Source: Bacteriovoracaceae bacterium
Lineage (GTDB): Bacteria > Bdellovibrionota > Bacteriovoracia > Bacteriovoracales > Bacteriovoracaceae
Assembly (NCBI GenBank): GCA_023701435.1
Contig: JAMPXB010000022.1
Coordinates: 1-61,552 of the forward strand
Length of the DNA stretch: 61,552 bases
Direction of reading: 5' to 3'
In this document: one piece after another, positions 33,987 through 42,235 of the stretch
Numbering within the stretch: the stretch's first letter is position 1
How the letters are laid out: each line of letters begins with the position of its first letter
Made by a program: the position numbers and the translations under genes
Notes under the pieces: generated by a model
Told to the model about the DNA's origin: nothing
Databases searched by the model: none
The model's input: only the letters and a program-made list of their open reading frames with translations

Positions 33987-34664
33987 TTATGCTGAAAGCC
34001 AACTCTTACCGTCATCGGCAACTCTTAGCAGACGGGCCTTCTCAGCTCGCTTAGGGCTTCTCTCTATTCCTATGGCATTGAGTCCTACATAATTGGCCGC
34101 TGCCAGAACACTGCCTTCACCGCAAAAAGGATTCACCAGGAATTTCGTGGTGGTTTGATTTAAAACAAAATGAGAGGCCACTAAAGAAGCTTCGAGTCCC
34201 ATCCCTCTCACCCAGGTTTTATCACCTAAATCAGGAATAACATCTGCTGTGGATTTCGTAAGATCTGGAATAACTGTTTTTGAAAAACATAGCATATGGG
34301 AATAAGCAGGACGACCAAAGGTAATGTGACCAGCAGGTACCCGACAAAATATTTTATGCCATATTAACTTATGTCCCAGTTTTTCGGCTGCCTTTTGGAT
34401 AATGTAGGCCTTATCGACCCAAAGATTTTCAAGTTTTATGTCGGACTGGAAAAAGATCGAAACTCCTTCAGGAGAGGTTCTGGAAAGAATAAGTTCCGCC
34501 GTTGATTGAAACCACTCGCTCCACTTCTCCAGTGAATAACCGGGAAACTCAGAGATATCAGGAAGAGAACCCAAAAAAGAATGATTGCTGGTCTCGCTAA
34601 ACTCTTGAAGCCAGGTAAGGGCGTCCTGGCAAATAACTTCCCTTGATGTTTTTGTCTGATCCAT
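33987..34664 (-). CDS. SAM-dependent methyltransferase, permuted order
   Basis: A 225-residue protein. The SAM-binding motif NPFCGEGSVLAAANYVGLNAIG with the acidic ERSPKR lies in the C-terminal third, while a catalytic-loop-like GSLPDISEF is near the N-terminus. This permuted order recalls DNA N4/N6-type methyltransferases, but the usual DPPY/NPPY is SLPD here, so the target (DNA, RNA or protein) is uncertain. No restriction enzyme is adjacent. The ATG at 34664 is chosen over 34700 because the longer frame would overlap the divergent gene. Confidence 0.65.
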   Translation of the reverse strand: MDQTKTSREVICQDALTWLQEFSETSNHSFLGSLPDISEFPGYSLEKWSEWFQSTAELILSRTSPEGVSIFFQSDIKLENLWVDKAYIIQKAAEKLGHKLIWHKIFCRVPAGHITFGRPAYSHMLCFSKTVIPDLTKSTADVIPDLGDKTWVRGMGLEASLVASHFVLNQTTTKFLVNPFCGEGSVLAAANYVGLNAIGIERSPKRAEKARLLRVADDGKSWLSA

Positions 34665-34691
34665 CCGATCATTATATGGTATCCTGTCTCC

Positions 34692-35495
34692 ATGTGCCAA
34701 TTACTTGGAATGAACTGTAATGTTCCGACAGACATTTGCTTCTCCTTTACCGGCTTTCAGGCCCGGGGAGGAGTTACTGATCATCACACAGATGGTTGGG
34801 GAATTTCATTCTTTGAAAATAAAGGGATTAGGCAATTCCTTGATCCTAATGCCTCGGCCCACTCTCCAATTGCTGATTTCGTGCGTACCTATCCCATTAA
34901 GTCGAAAAATGTCATCGCTCATATACGCAAGGCCACGCAGGGAGAAGTAAAACTTGAGAACACTCACCCCTTTGTCCGGGAGCTTTGGGGCCAATACTGG
35001 TCTTTTGCCCATAATGGTGATTTAAAAAATCTTTCATTAAATCTGAGCGGCCGCTACACCCCTGTCGGCAATACTGATTCTGAAATGGCCTTTTGTTTCA
35101 TTCTCCAAGAACTCGTGAACGAATTTGGAGAAAAGGCTCCGGCACTCGATCTTTTAGGAAAAAAACTGCATCAGCTTACTCTGGACCTCGCCTCTTCGGG
35201 AGTTTTTAACTTTCTTCTCTCAAACGGTGAATTCATGCTGGCACACTGCTCTACTAAGTTGGCCAGCATTGTTAGAAAGGCCCCATTTTCTGTGGCCCAA
35301 TTAAAAGATCATGACGTGAAGATTGATTTCAGTGAGGTCACCACTCAGATTGATCGGGTTGCCGTTATTGCGACCAACCCACTGACTGAAAATGAGACCT
35401 GGCAAATCCATGAGCCCGGAACGCTTTTGTTATTTGCTGAAGGAAATATCATTCAGGAATTCAAAACGACTCCAGGAACTCCCAGCATCACTTAA
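34692..35495 (+). CDS. Class II glutamine amidotransferase (YafJ-like)
   Basis: A 267-residue protein beginning MCQLLGMNC; C2 becomes the N-terminal nucleophile after Met removal. HHTDGWGISFF, NVIAHIRKATQG, NTHPFVRELWGQYWSFAHNGDL and NTDSEMAFCF are the class II (Ntn) amidotransferase motifs. There is no second domain, as in E. coli YafJ. It hydrolyses glutamine or gamma-glutamyl amides, with unknown acceptor. It is divergent from the methyltransferase gene with 27 bases between starts, so the promoters must overlap coding sequence or each other. Confidence 0.85.
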   Translation: MCQLLGMNCNVPTDICFSFTGFQARGGVTDHHTDGWGISFFENKGIRQFLDPNASAHSPIADFVRTYPIKSKNVIAHIRKATQGEVKLENTHPFVRELWGQYWSFAHNGDLKNLSLNLSGRYTPVGNTDSEMAFCFILQELVNEFGEKAPALDLLGKKLHQLTLDLASSGVFNFLLSNGEFMLAHCSTKLASIVRKAPFSVAQLKDHDVKIDFSEVTTQIDRVAVIATNPLTENETWQIHEPGTLLLFAEGNIIQEFKTTPGTPSIT

Positions 35496-35545
35496 GAAAT
35501 AATTAAGCTTGTTTATTTTGCCATTAGTTGGCATTTGAACTATTT

Positions 35546-35568
35546 TCCCGGGCGAACCAATTCCGGGA
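35546..35568 (+). promoter_or_regulatory. Short hairpin covering the ribosome-binding site of 35575
   Basis: TCCCGG at 35546-35551 can pair with CCGGGA at 35563-35568, which contains most of the GGGAG ribosome site before the ATG at 35575. Six pairs, all but one GC, may partly mask initiation. It could be chance. Confidence 0.3.
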
Positions 35569-35574
35569 GAATTT

Positions 35575-36000
35575 ATGAGAATGTTTCTATTCTTGATGTT
35601 TCTCGCTTTTTCAAACGTCGCCTTTACTCAAGACATCACGTCCTTTGAAAAAGGTGATCTCCACTTCTCAAAAGCTCACAGTGAGCTCATTAGTGTCAAT
35701 CAAATTTGCCCTCCTCGACCTGACCGAATCAGCTGCCGGGCATTTGGTTCCATCGCAAAAGTACGTGTGACACTTAATGCTTGCCTTGATCGTTTTGGCG
35801 GTCATTTTTCCAGGTTTGAAGTCATCGATGGAAAAGGTGTTCTCTTTTTCGGGGCGATTAATATTTTTAATCAATCATCAACAACTGCCCGTTGTGTTAG
35901 GGCCCCAACCGAAATCATTACTATTAATGTTCCATTTGAAGGTGAAATTGAACTAGCTCCCCTGAATTTCAGAGGAATGACTCTTACCACGGACAATTAA
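35575..36000 (+). CDS. Small secreted hypothetical protein
   Basis: A 141-residue protein with signal peptide MRMFLFLMFLAFSNVAFT. Four cysteines (VNQICPPRPDRISC, NACLDRF, TARCVRAP) are likely disulfide-bonded, and the mature domain is beta-rich. No family recognised. The leader contains a hairpin over the ribosome site. Confidence 0.6.
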   Translation: MRMFLFLMFLAFSNVAFTQDITSFEKGDLHFSKAHSELISVNQICPPRPDRISCRAFGSIAKVRVTLNACLDRFGGHFSRFEVIDGKGVLFFGAINIFNQSSTTARCVRAPTEIITINVPFEGEIELAPLNFRGMTLTTDN

Positions 36001-36025
36001 AAATAAAGGGCAGCTGGTCTGCCCT
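35999..36025 (-). terminator. Terminator of the tandem universal stress protein gene
   Basis: Stem AGGGCAG with CTGCCCT (36007-36025). On the minus strand it is followed by TTTATTTTTAA. It begins at the stop codon of the 36024-36890 gene. Confidence 0.7.
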
Positions 36026-36890
36026 AGACAGGCATAACCATAAGGTTGGCGGTATCCATTTCCAGCATCCGCATCGTTTCTGAACCCAAAAGAAGTTTAT
36101 TCAATTTTTTGCCGCGATTTCTCTTCATCACAGCAACACTTACTTTATCTTCATCAACTATTTGTGCCAACTGAGGGGCCATTTGGAAATCATGGGCATC
36201 TTCGACCCTGACAATCACTTTCTCGCCTTCTCTTGTAAAATACTCAATGTCTTCTTTCAAATCATCTTCGAATTGGAACTTACTTTCTTCCTCCCCACTC
36301 GGCGCAGGCTGTTTATGCCAGAGGGCAATAAATTCAACATTCTCAAACCCCAAAGTCCGATAAAAATCCATGGTGGAGGTGATCATCCAATTTGTCGAAC
36401 CTCTTTCATCAATAAGACCTGCTATCTTAAAAAAAATTATTGGTTTACGTATGACCAAAGTCGGTACAGACACTGAGGAAAGGAGCTTGCGTGCGACACT
36501 CCCGATAAAATGATGAAGGAGACCTGCTTTGCTATTGTGGCCTATAATTAAAAGATCGTATTTTTTTTCACCTTCAAGGATAGTATCGCTTATTTTTTGA
36601 ACAACATGACCTTGTTTAAATAAGGTATTCCCCTGGGCACTGGTTCGTGCCATCTGTAATTTCATTTTCTCCATGACTTCATCAGCGATATTACCAATAA
36701 AAGACTTGTAGAAAGTGTCATTTCTGGCCTTATCAGAAAACCATTCAAGTTGCAGTCCCAGATCAGAGACATAAAGGATATCGAGCTCACCATCGACTCT
36801 CTGCCGGATAATCTCTGAACTTCTCAAGACTTCATCAGAGTGTTCGCTGAGATCAGTACAAACCAGGATTCTCTTGATGGGAAATAGCAT
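36024..36890 (-). CDS. Tandem universal stress protein
   Basis: A 288-residue protein made of two UspA-like units. The first starts FPIKRILVCTDLSEHSDEVLRSSE and contains YDLLIIGHNSKAGLLHHFIGSVARKLLSSVSVPTLVIR, a near-complete ATP-binding G-2x-G-9x-G(S/T)-type segment. The second, degenerate, ends LLGSETMRMLEMDTANLMVMPV. The gene starts 38 bases inside the end of pckA, with AGAGGCGG upstream, so it is translationally coupled to it. Confidence 0.85.
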   Translation of the reverse strand: MLFPIKRILVCTDLSEHSDEVLRSSEIIRQRVDGELDILYVSDLGLQLEWFSDKARNDTFYKSFIGNIADEVMEKMKLQMARTSAQGNTLFKQGHVVQKISDTILEGEKKYDLLIIGHNSKAGLLHHFIGSVARKLLSSVSVPTLVIRKPIIFFKIAGLIDERGSTNWMITSTMDFYRTLGFENVEFIALWHKQPAPSGEEESKFQFEDDLKEDIEYFTREGEKVIVRVEDAHDFQMAPQLAQIVDEDKVSVAVMKRNRGKKLNKLLLGSETMRMLEMDTANLMVMPV

Positions 36891-38430
36891 TCGGTCCGCC
36901 TCTTAATATTTTTTCAATATTTTCATCGAAACTTGATTTTAAATTTTTGGCCGCTTTAAAATAATCTTCTTCATTCTTCCAAAGCCTGTGCGGTTTAAGC
37001 AAACGACCATCAACACTATCTATATTGTCCGGAATCATAAGAGAAAAGACAGGGTCCCTGGTAAAGGTAATCTCCTCACTTAAACCCTTTTGAATGGATC
37101 TGATGCAGGCACGGGTAAATGATAAATCATATCTTCTCCCTGTATCAAACTGACCGCCATACCAACCGGTATTAATAAGCCAGACTTTAATCTGATGCTT
37201 GCGTAGAATGTCCTTTAATATGTTCCCGTAATCCGATGGTCTTCGAAGCATAAAGGGGGCCCCGAAACAATGCGAGAAGGTTGCCGTCACACCTTTCATC
37301 CCTATTTCCGTTCCTGCGACCTTGGCGGTATAGCCCAAAAGAAAGTAATACATTGCCTGATCATGACTTAAAAAGCTCACGGCCGGTAAAACGCCCATCG
37401 CATCGGCCGATAGGAAAAAGAAATTCGTAGGAATCTCTCCCCTGCCGTCATTGATGACCGTTTCCAGAAAATTTAAGGGATAGGTAGAGCGTCCATTTTC
37501 AGTAATGGCCTTATCAAAGAAATCCGGCTCCCGAGTTATGGGATCAAGGGAGACATTCTCAATTAAACTACCAAAGCGATTGGTGGCATTATAGATCTGA
37601 GGCTCGTCTGAAGCCTTTAATTTATAAGTTTTGGCATAACAACCACCTTCAAAATTGAATATGCCTCGGTCAGATAAACCATGCTCATCATCACCAATAA
37701 CACTCATGCCGAGATCACTGGAAAGGGATGTCTTTCCAGTCCCAGATAAACCAAAAAAAACAGAAACATTTCCTCTGGCATCCGCATTCGCACCTGCATG
37801 CATCGGAAGAACTCCATAGTCAGGGAGAATGGAACACATGACAGAGAAAATGGCCTTTTTAATCTCCCCACAATAACTAGTTCCCCCTATGATGATCTCT
37901 TTGGTTTTAAAATTGATGGCAATGACTGTGGATGAGCGCAAACCGAATTTCTTGCTATCAAACTCAATCTCCGGATCATGGTATATGGTATAAGTTCCCA
38001 GAGGATTGTTATCTTTTTTAGGTCGCATAATCTGACGACAAAACAAGGCATGAACAGATGAAGTAGTGATAAGGTTCACTCCCATGGAATACAAGGGATC
38101 GGCACCTGCACTTGATTCGATGATGTAAGTCTCGTGCTTAAGCAAATGCAGTTTTTTTAATAATTCAACTTTAAGCTCATTAAACTTATCATCATCCAGA
38201 GAGAGAATATCACCTCCCCAATCTATAATATTGCTCGAAGCTTCATTTTTTACAATATACTTGTCACTGGCGGCCCTGCCTGTATGCTTGCCTGAACTCA
38301 CGACCAAGGCTCCGTCTTTGCTTAAAGAGCCTGCATGTTTTTGAAGGGATTTTTCTATGAGAAAGGCCATCGGAGAATTGATTCTGAGCTGAATTTCACC
38401 TGATATGATTCCATTCCACCATTCCCACAT
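36853..38430 (-). CDS. pckA: Phosphoenolpyruvate carboxykinase (ATP)
   Basis: A 525-residue PEPCK. FFGLSGTGKTSLSSD is the kinase-1a loop, and GDDEHGLSDRGIFNFEGGCYAKT holds the metal and substrate ligands. INTGWYGGQFDTGRR and the TRE-type end region complete the ATP-dependent family. It converts oxaloacetate to PEP in gluconeogenesis, which suits growth on amino acids and acetyl-CoA. AGGAGG lies before the ATG at 38430. It is on the same strand as and 107 bases after the pyrimidine cluster, with a 16-bp palindrome in its leader. Confidence 0.93.
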   Translation of the reverse strand: MWEWWNGIISGEIQLRINSPMAFLIEKSLQKHAGSLSKDGALVVSSGKHTGRAASDKYIVKNEASSNIIDWGGDILSLDDDKFNELKVELLKKLHLLKHETYIIESSAGADPLYSMGVNLITTSSVHALFCRQIMRPKKDNNPLGTYTIYHDPEIEFDSKKFGLRSSTVIAINFKTKEIIIGGTSYCGEIKKAIFSVMCSILPDYGVLPMHAGANADARGNVSVFFGLSGTGKTSLSSDLGMSVIGDDEHGLSDRGIFNFEGGCYAKTYKLKASDEPQIYNATNRFGSLIENVSLDPITREPDFFDKAITENGRSTYPLNFLETVINDGRGEIPTNFFFLSADAMGVLPAVSFLSHDQAMYYFLLGYTAKVAGTEIGMKGVTATFSHCFGAPFMLRRPSDYGNILKDILRKHQIKVWLINTGWYGGQFDTGRRYDLSFTRACIRSIQKGLSEEITFTRDPVFSLMIPDNIDSVDGRLLKPHRLWKNEEDYFKAAKNLKSSFDENIEKILRGGPNAISHQENPGLY

Positions 38431-38443
38431 CTTGGCCTCCTAA

Positions 38444-38459
38444 AATAGACAAGTCTATT
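38444..38459. promoter_or_regulatory. Palindrome in the pckA leader
   Basis: AATAGAC-AA-GTCTATT on the plus strand, a perfect 7-2-7 inverted repeat 14 bases upstream of the pckA start codon. The position suits a repressor site overlapping the promoter or leader. The cognate regulator is not identified. Confidence 0.45.
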
Positions 38460-38537
38460 AAGAGGTAATGTTAGACCAAACTCAGGAGATGAGAAGGGAC
38501 ATGGCAAAATGGACCAAAAAAGATGTGATTCGTTACA

Positions 38538-39179
38538 TTACTTCAAAGCAAGCTTTAATAGCTTTTCTTTGTAAGCATCAAAATGTTCATGATAGTCCCC
38601 AAGATCTTTAACGATCGTATGAGCATGAAATTTTGATGGTTCTACGAACGCGTCGTGCATAGGTTTAACTTGTTTTAAGAACTGAGTTTTTACACCTTCA
38701 GGTGTTCTTCCTCGCTCTTTCACGTCGCGTTCAAGTCGTCTTTCAAAACGTAGTGATTCAGGAGTATCAAAAAAAATCATCTCATCAAATTGAGCTCGCA
38801 GATAATCGGGGTGAAAAATGAGAATACCATCCACGATTACAATTTTTGTCGGCCCTATTTGAAGCTGCTGCTGGCTGCGTGAATGAGTTTTGAAATCATA
38901 AATAGGAATGTTGGTGGACATGCCTGATTTAAGTTCACTTAAACACTTAGCAAGAAGCTTTAAATCAAGGCTCTCCGGATGATCAAAATTAACTGAACCG
39001 CCATCATGATCAAATCGGTGAGATTGATCGATGTAAAAATTGTCCTGGTAGACAATGGTGGAATGTTCCCCCAGAGCTTCCTGGAGTTCTTTGGCAAAAT
39101 AGGTCTTGCCGGAGCCTGAGCCTCCGGCAACACCTAAAATGAAACTTTTATTTGGTTTGGTAAAGCCTGTCACCGGCAT
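38538..39179 (-). CDS. udk: Uridine kinase
   Basis: A 213-residue kinase. GVAGGSGSGKTYFAKEL is the P-loop. IVYQDNFYIDQSHR, DHPESLDL, IPIYDFKTHSR and the lid region RRLERDVKERGR are uridine kinase motifs. It phosphorylates uridine and cytidine to UMP and CMP. It overlaps upp by 32 bp and is the last gene of the URC cluster, so its job is probably to feed uridine from RNA into UMP for degradation or reuse. Confidence 0.9.
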   Translation of the reverse strand: MPVTGFTKPNKSFILGVAGGSGSGKTYFAKELQEALGEHSTIVYQDNFYIDQSHRFDHDGGSVNFDHPESLDLKLLAKCLSELKSGMSTNIPIYDFKTHSRSQQQLQIGPTKIVIVDGILIFHPDYLRAQFDEMIFFDTPESLRFERRLERDVKERGRTPEGVKTQFLKQVKPMHDAFVEPSKFHAHTIVKDLGDYHEHFDAYKEKLLKLALK

Positions 39180-39780
39180 CTCCTAATCCTGGAACAAGAT
39201 AGCCGTTCTCAGTCATTTCCTTCTCGACATTTAGGGCATAAATCTTAACGTCTGGATGAAAATGTTCCAGCCTTTTAAGAGCATGATCGGAGACCAGAAC
39301 TGAGAGAACTTTTATCGGACCAACATGGTAGCTTTTCAGGCGGTCAATCGCCGCAATCATCGTGTCCGCAGTGGCAATCAAAGGGTCACAGAGGAAAATC
39401 TGACGGTTTTTCACATCCTGAGGAAGCTTGAAGTAATATTCAACAGTATTTTGAATGAACTTATCGCGGTAAATGCCGATATACCCGGCCGAAGCTATCG
39501 GAATCATCGACAGGACTCCATCAAGCATACCGTTACCGGCCCTGAGAATGGCCACTGCGACCGGGGGATTTATAATCCGGTCAACTTTGGCCGGTGCCAT
39601 AGGAGTTTCAATGGCAACGGCGTCCAGATCTTGCCAATCCTTCATCGCCTCATAGGCGAGCATTTTAGCGATTTCGGTCATGAGGTTTCTGAAATCGGAA
39701 GAGTTCGTGTTTTTATCCCGCAAATAACCCAGTTTATGGAGAAGGAGCGGATGATTAAGTTCAATGAGATTTTTATACAT
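39148..39780 (-). CDS. upp: Uracil phosphoribosyltransferase
   Basis: A 210-residue phosphoribosyltransferase. AILRAGNGMLDGVL is the uracil-family loop, CDPLIATADTMIAAIDRL is the PRPP-binding loop (the first T of the usual DPMLATGGS is altered), and YLVPGLGDAGDRLYQT is the uracil-binding end. It converts uracil and PRPP to UMP. In the yeast URC pathway the equivalent step is URC6. It starts 9 bases after URC4 with AGGGGACAC upstream. Confidence 0.9.
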   Translation of the reverse strand: MYKNLIELNHPLLLHKLGYLRDKNTNSSDFRNLMTEIAKMLAYEAMKDWQDLDAVAIETPMAPAKVDRIINPPVAVAILRAGNGMLDGVLSMIPIASAGYIGIYRDKFIQNTVEYYFKLPQDVKNRQIFLCDPLIATADTMIAAIDRLKSYHVGPIKVLSVLVSDHALKRLEHFHPDVKIYALNVEKEMTENGYLVPGLGDAGDRLYQTK

Positions 39781-39789
39781 ATGTGTCCC

Positions 39790-40971
39790 CTAAAAAACGG
39801 TTCCATCACTTTTAATATTTAATGGAGGTGTTCCCCCTGCCCTTAACTCTGCGGCGATTTTTCTTCCGGCCCACCAGGTTCCTCCTTCCAGAACTTTAGC
39901 GAGCGGAAAATCCACCGGTGATTTCCCCAGGCGTTTTTGAACTTCACTTCCTATAACATCAAGAAGGAAAACTGTCAGCGCCCGCCATTCAATAATGAGG
40001 TCACTTTCTGGTCCCCAGGTGGTTTCTATGTCTTTTGGATTTTTGAAGGTCAGAACTCCAGAATCCAACAGAAGCCCCCCATTACGGTATTCCGGAAGAC
40101 CAGTGAGTCCTTCAATTCCTGTAACAGAAATTCCGGCCTCAAGCAAAGGTTCTACCAGTGAGTAGGTCATCCACTGTGAGAGCTTGTGAAAAGCAATTAA
40201 TCCGTATTTTGAATGCTTCCAGGCGTCTCCTAAGTTGACCCCATCCAGGACTTCTCGACCTGGCCAAATAGGACCCAATCCGTCCAGGACCGCCCGCAGT
40301 AAGTCAGTAGCGGGAATAGTCCTGCCATGTTTTTCCATCAGGTAATCAATCAGATTGCCGGGACGGCCGTCCTTAAAGAGTTTTTTATTCTCTAGAGCAT
40401 GGCCAAGATTTTGTAGAAGAGTGGTTCTTCCCTCAACTCCAACCAAGGGATTGTTGTAAGTTACTTGAAAAAACTCTTCAATCAACTTGGGAGTAACCTT
40501 TTTTAGGCCCTCGGATGTGCTGTGAAGGCTTTTTCCGCCACTAGAGAAGGCACCAGACATAAACAAATGAAAGCTTGCCACTCCCAATCCTTCAGACCGG
40601 GTATATTCTCGGGAGGTTTCTTTTTCAAAATACTTCCAGCCAGGCCCGGCCCCGGCATCCAATAAGACGGAAGGGATGACCAGGTCCCATTTAATTCTCG
40701 CCTGCTCAATGGGATCCAGATCTTTAATCCTCGCCTTGAGCCACAGGGAGCGGTCCACATTACCAGGACGGAAATGTCCCCAGCGGGAATGGAAAGGAAT
40801 ATTCATGTCAGGATAATTCTGACGGATGGTCTGCATAACAAAATCAACCGTCGGCCCGATCTTCTCTTCATGAAAATGAAAGTGAGTATTACCGCTTCGA
40901 GTTTCTTCAAAAATCTTTTTGGCACCATCTCTCACGCACACCGGAGAGAAGATGTAATTTAAATCACTCAT
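39790..40971 (-). CDS. URC4/Urg3 family protein (DUF1688), uracil catabolism
   Basis: A 393-residue protein of the DUF1688 family. The SRWGHFRPGNVDRSLWL, LLDAGAGPGWKY and EGLGVASFHLFMSGAFSS segments are characteristic of fungal Urc4/Urg3 and bacterial homologues. Its chemistry is not established; genetics in yeast place it in degradation of uracil through UMP to ribosylurea and a C3 acid. Its start overlaps the URC1 stop in ATGA. The tight linkage to URC1, upp and udk supports the pathway assignment. Confidence 0.85.
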   Translation of the reverse strand: MSDLNYIFSPVCVRDGAKKIFEETRSGNTHFHFHEEKIGPTVDFVMQTIRQNYPDMNIPFHSRWGHFRPGNVDRSLWLKARIKDLDPIEQARIKWDLVIPSVLLDAGAGPGWKYFEKETSREYTRSEGLGVASFHLFMSGAFSSGGKSLHSTSEGLKKVTPKLIEEFFQVTYNNPLVGVEGRTTLLQNLGHALENKKLFKDGRPGNLIDYLMEKHGRTIPATDLLRAVLDGLGPIWPGREVLDGVNLGDAWKHSKYGLIAFHKLSQWMTYSLVEPLLEAGISVTGIEGLTGLPEYRNGGLLLDSGVLTFKNPKDIETTWGPESDLIIEWRALTVFLLDVIGSEVQKRLGKSPVDFPLAKVLEGGTWWAGRKIAAELRAGGTPPLNIKSDGTVF

Positions 40972-42227
40972 GTAATGTCTCTGCCTTTTACTTTTTTCAG
41001 ATCTTCAGCTGTCTTGGGCGGCTCTGTATTAAAATAACCAGCAGCCTTTTTGGCCTCCATTTCCACTTGAGCATCCTGAGGAATCAGCCCGTCTGGAATA
41101 GAAATACGATTCACCACTTCAATCCCAGAATCAACAATCGCGTTGTACTTCATGTTAGACATAGAATGAAGGTTATGAATTTTTGTAATACCAAATAAAT
41201 GGAGGACATCTGGCATAAATTCCTGAAAGCGAGCATCTTCCACACCAGCAACACATTCAGTGCGTTTAAAATAAGTGGCCGCTGAATCTCCACCTTCCTG
41301 ACGTTTACGGGCATTGTAGACCAGAAACTTCGTCACTTCACCTAACGCTCGTCCTTCCTTACGATAATAAGCAATCAACCCTACACCGCCTCTCTGAGCT
41401 GTTTCAGCTGCGTGCTCGATGCCATACATAAGGTATGGTCTGCAAGTACAAATGTCCGAACCAAATACATCCGAGCCATTACACTCATCGTGGACCCGGC
41501 AGGAAAGTTCAACTTCAGGATTGGACAGATCTAGAGGATCACCAAAGATATAAACAGTGGTTGAACCGATAGGTGGAAGCCATACTTTTAAATCAGGACG
41601 AGTGATGAGTTCTGGATACATCCCCCCCGATTCCTGGAAAAGAATACGGCGTAAAACACCTTCTTCCACTTTCAGCCTCTTGGCCATTCCCGGAAGAAAC
41701 CAAACTGGCTCAATGGCCACTTTGGTGATTTTAATGTCCATATTCTCTTTAATAATTTTTCCATCAGGTTTTAAACGACCGGCACGCATGGCATCGTGAA
41801 TCTCAGGGATCTGCAAATGGGCCTGAGTGACAGCGATACTCGGACGGATGTCATAACCTTTTTCATAAAGTTCTTTAAAGTGATTTTGCGGATCGAGTCC
41901 CCAGGGATCAAGGGAGACGATCTTGGTTTCATCAAACCAGGAAGGAAAAGGACCTAATGGGATAGGTGAATGAGTATTCTTTAAATCAGGACGGTGAGCA
42001 GGTGGATACTGACCGCTGGCAATCGAAAGTGCACGATAAACAGTATAGGAGCCAGAATGTGTTCCAATTGCATTTCGTGCCTTAGGATTGGTCTGAGAGG
42101 CAACAACCGCCCCACGTTTAATGGGATCTTTGTTTCCCCAATCCAAAATCAAGGACTCAGGATACTTTAAGTTCGAATGGGTAGCGAGAACTACATGTTC
42201 TTTTCGCTCATCTAGCTTCGTAGTCAT
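40968..42227 (-). CDS. URC1-type GTP cyclohydrolase II homologue, uracil catabolism
   Basis: A 419-residue protein from the ATG at 42227, with AAGGAG four bases upstream (the 42248 frame start is not needed). The C-terminal half is the RibA-like catalytic domain, with zinc ligands C249, C260 and C262 (ECNGSDVFGSDICTC) and the catalytic Arg in YRKEGRALGEVTKF. The N-terminal 170 residues are the extension found in Urc1/Urg1 rather than in riboflavin enzymes. It is expected to open a pyrimidine nucleotide ring in the URC pathway. It begins 8 bases after mmsA and overlaps URC4 by 4. Confidence 0.85.
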   Translation of the reverse strand: MTTKLDERKEHVVLATHSNLKYPESLILDWGNKDPIKRGAVVASQTNPKARNAIGTHSGSYTVYRALSIASGQYPPAHRPDLKNTHSPIPLGPFPSWFDETKIVSLDPWGLDPQNHFKELYEKGYDIRPSIAVTQAHLQIPEIHDAMRAGRLKPDGKIIKENMDIKITKVAIEPVWFLPGMAKRLKVEEGVLRRILFQESGGMYPELITRPDLKVWLPPIGSTTVYIFGDPLDLSNPEVELSCRVHDECNGSDVFGSDICTCRPYLMYGIEHAAETAQRGGVGLIAYYRKEGRALGEVTKFLVYNARKRQEGGDSAATYFKRTECVAGVEDARFQEFMPDVLHLFGITKIHNLHSMSNMKYNAIVDSGIEVVNRISIPDGLIPQDAQVEMEAKKAAGYFNTEPPKTAEDLKKVKGRDIT

Positions 42228-42235
42228 ATGGCTCC

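Noticed and set aside
33987..34664. Restriction-modification system
   Set aside because: No restriction endonuclease or specificity gene lies beside the methyltransferase.
39325..39822. 165-codon plus-strand frame opposite upp
   Set aside because: The minus strand encodes a clear uracil phosphoribosyltransferase through the same bases.
40968..42227. Riboflavin biosynthesis ribA
   Set aside because: The long N-terminal extension and the linkage to URC4, upp and udk fit Urc1 better than riboflavin synthesis, and no other rib genes are near.
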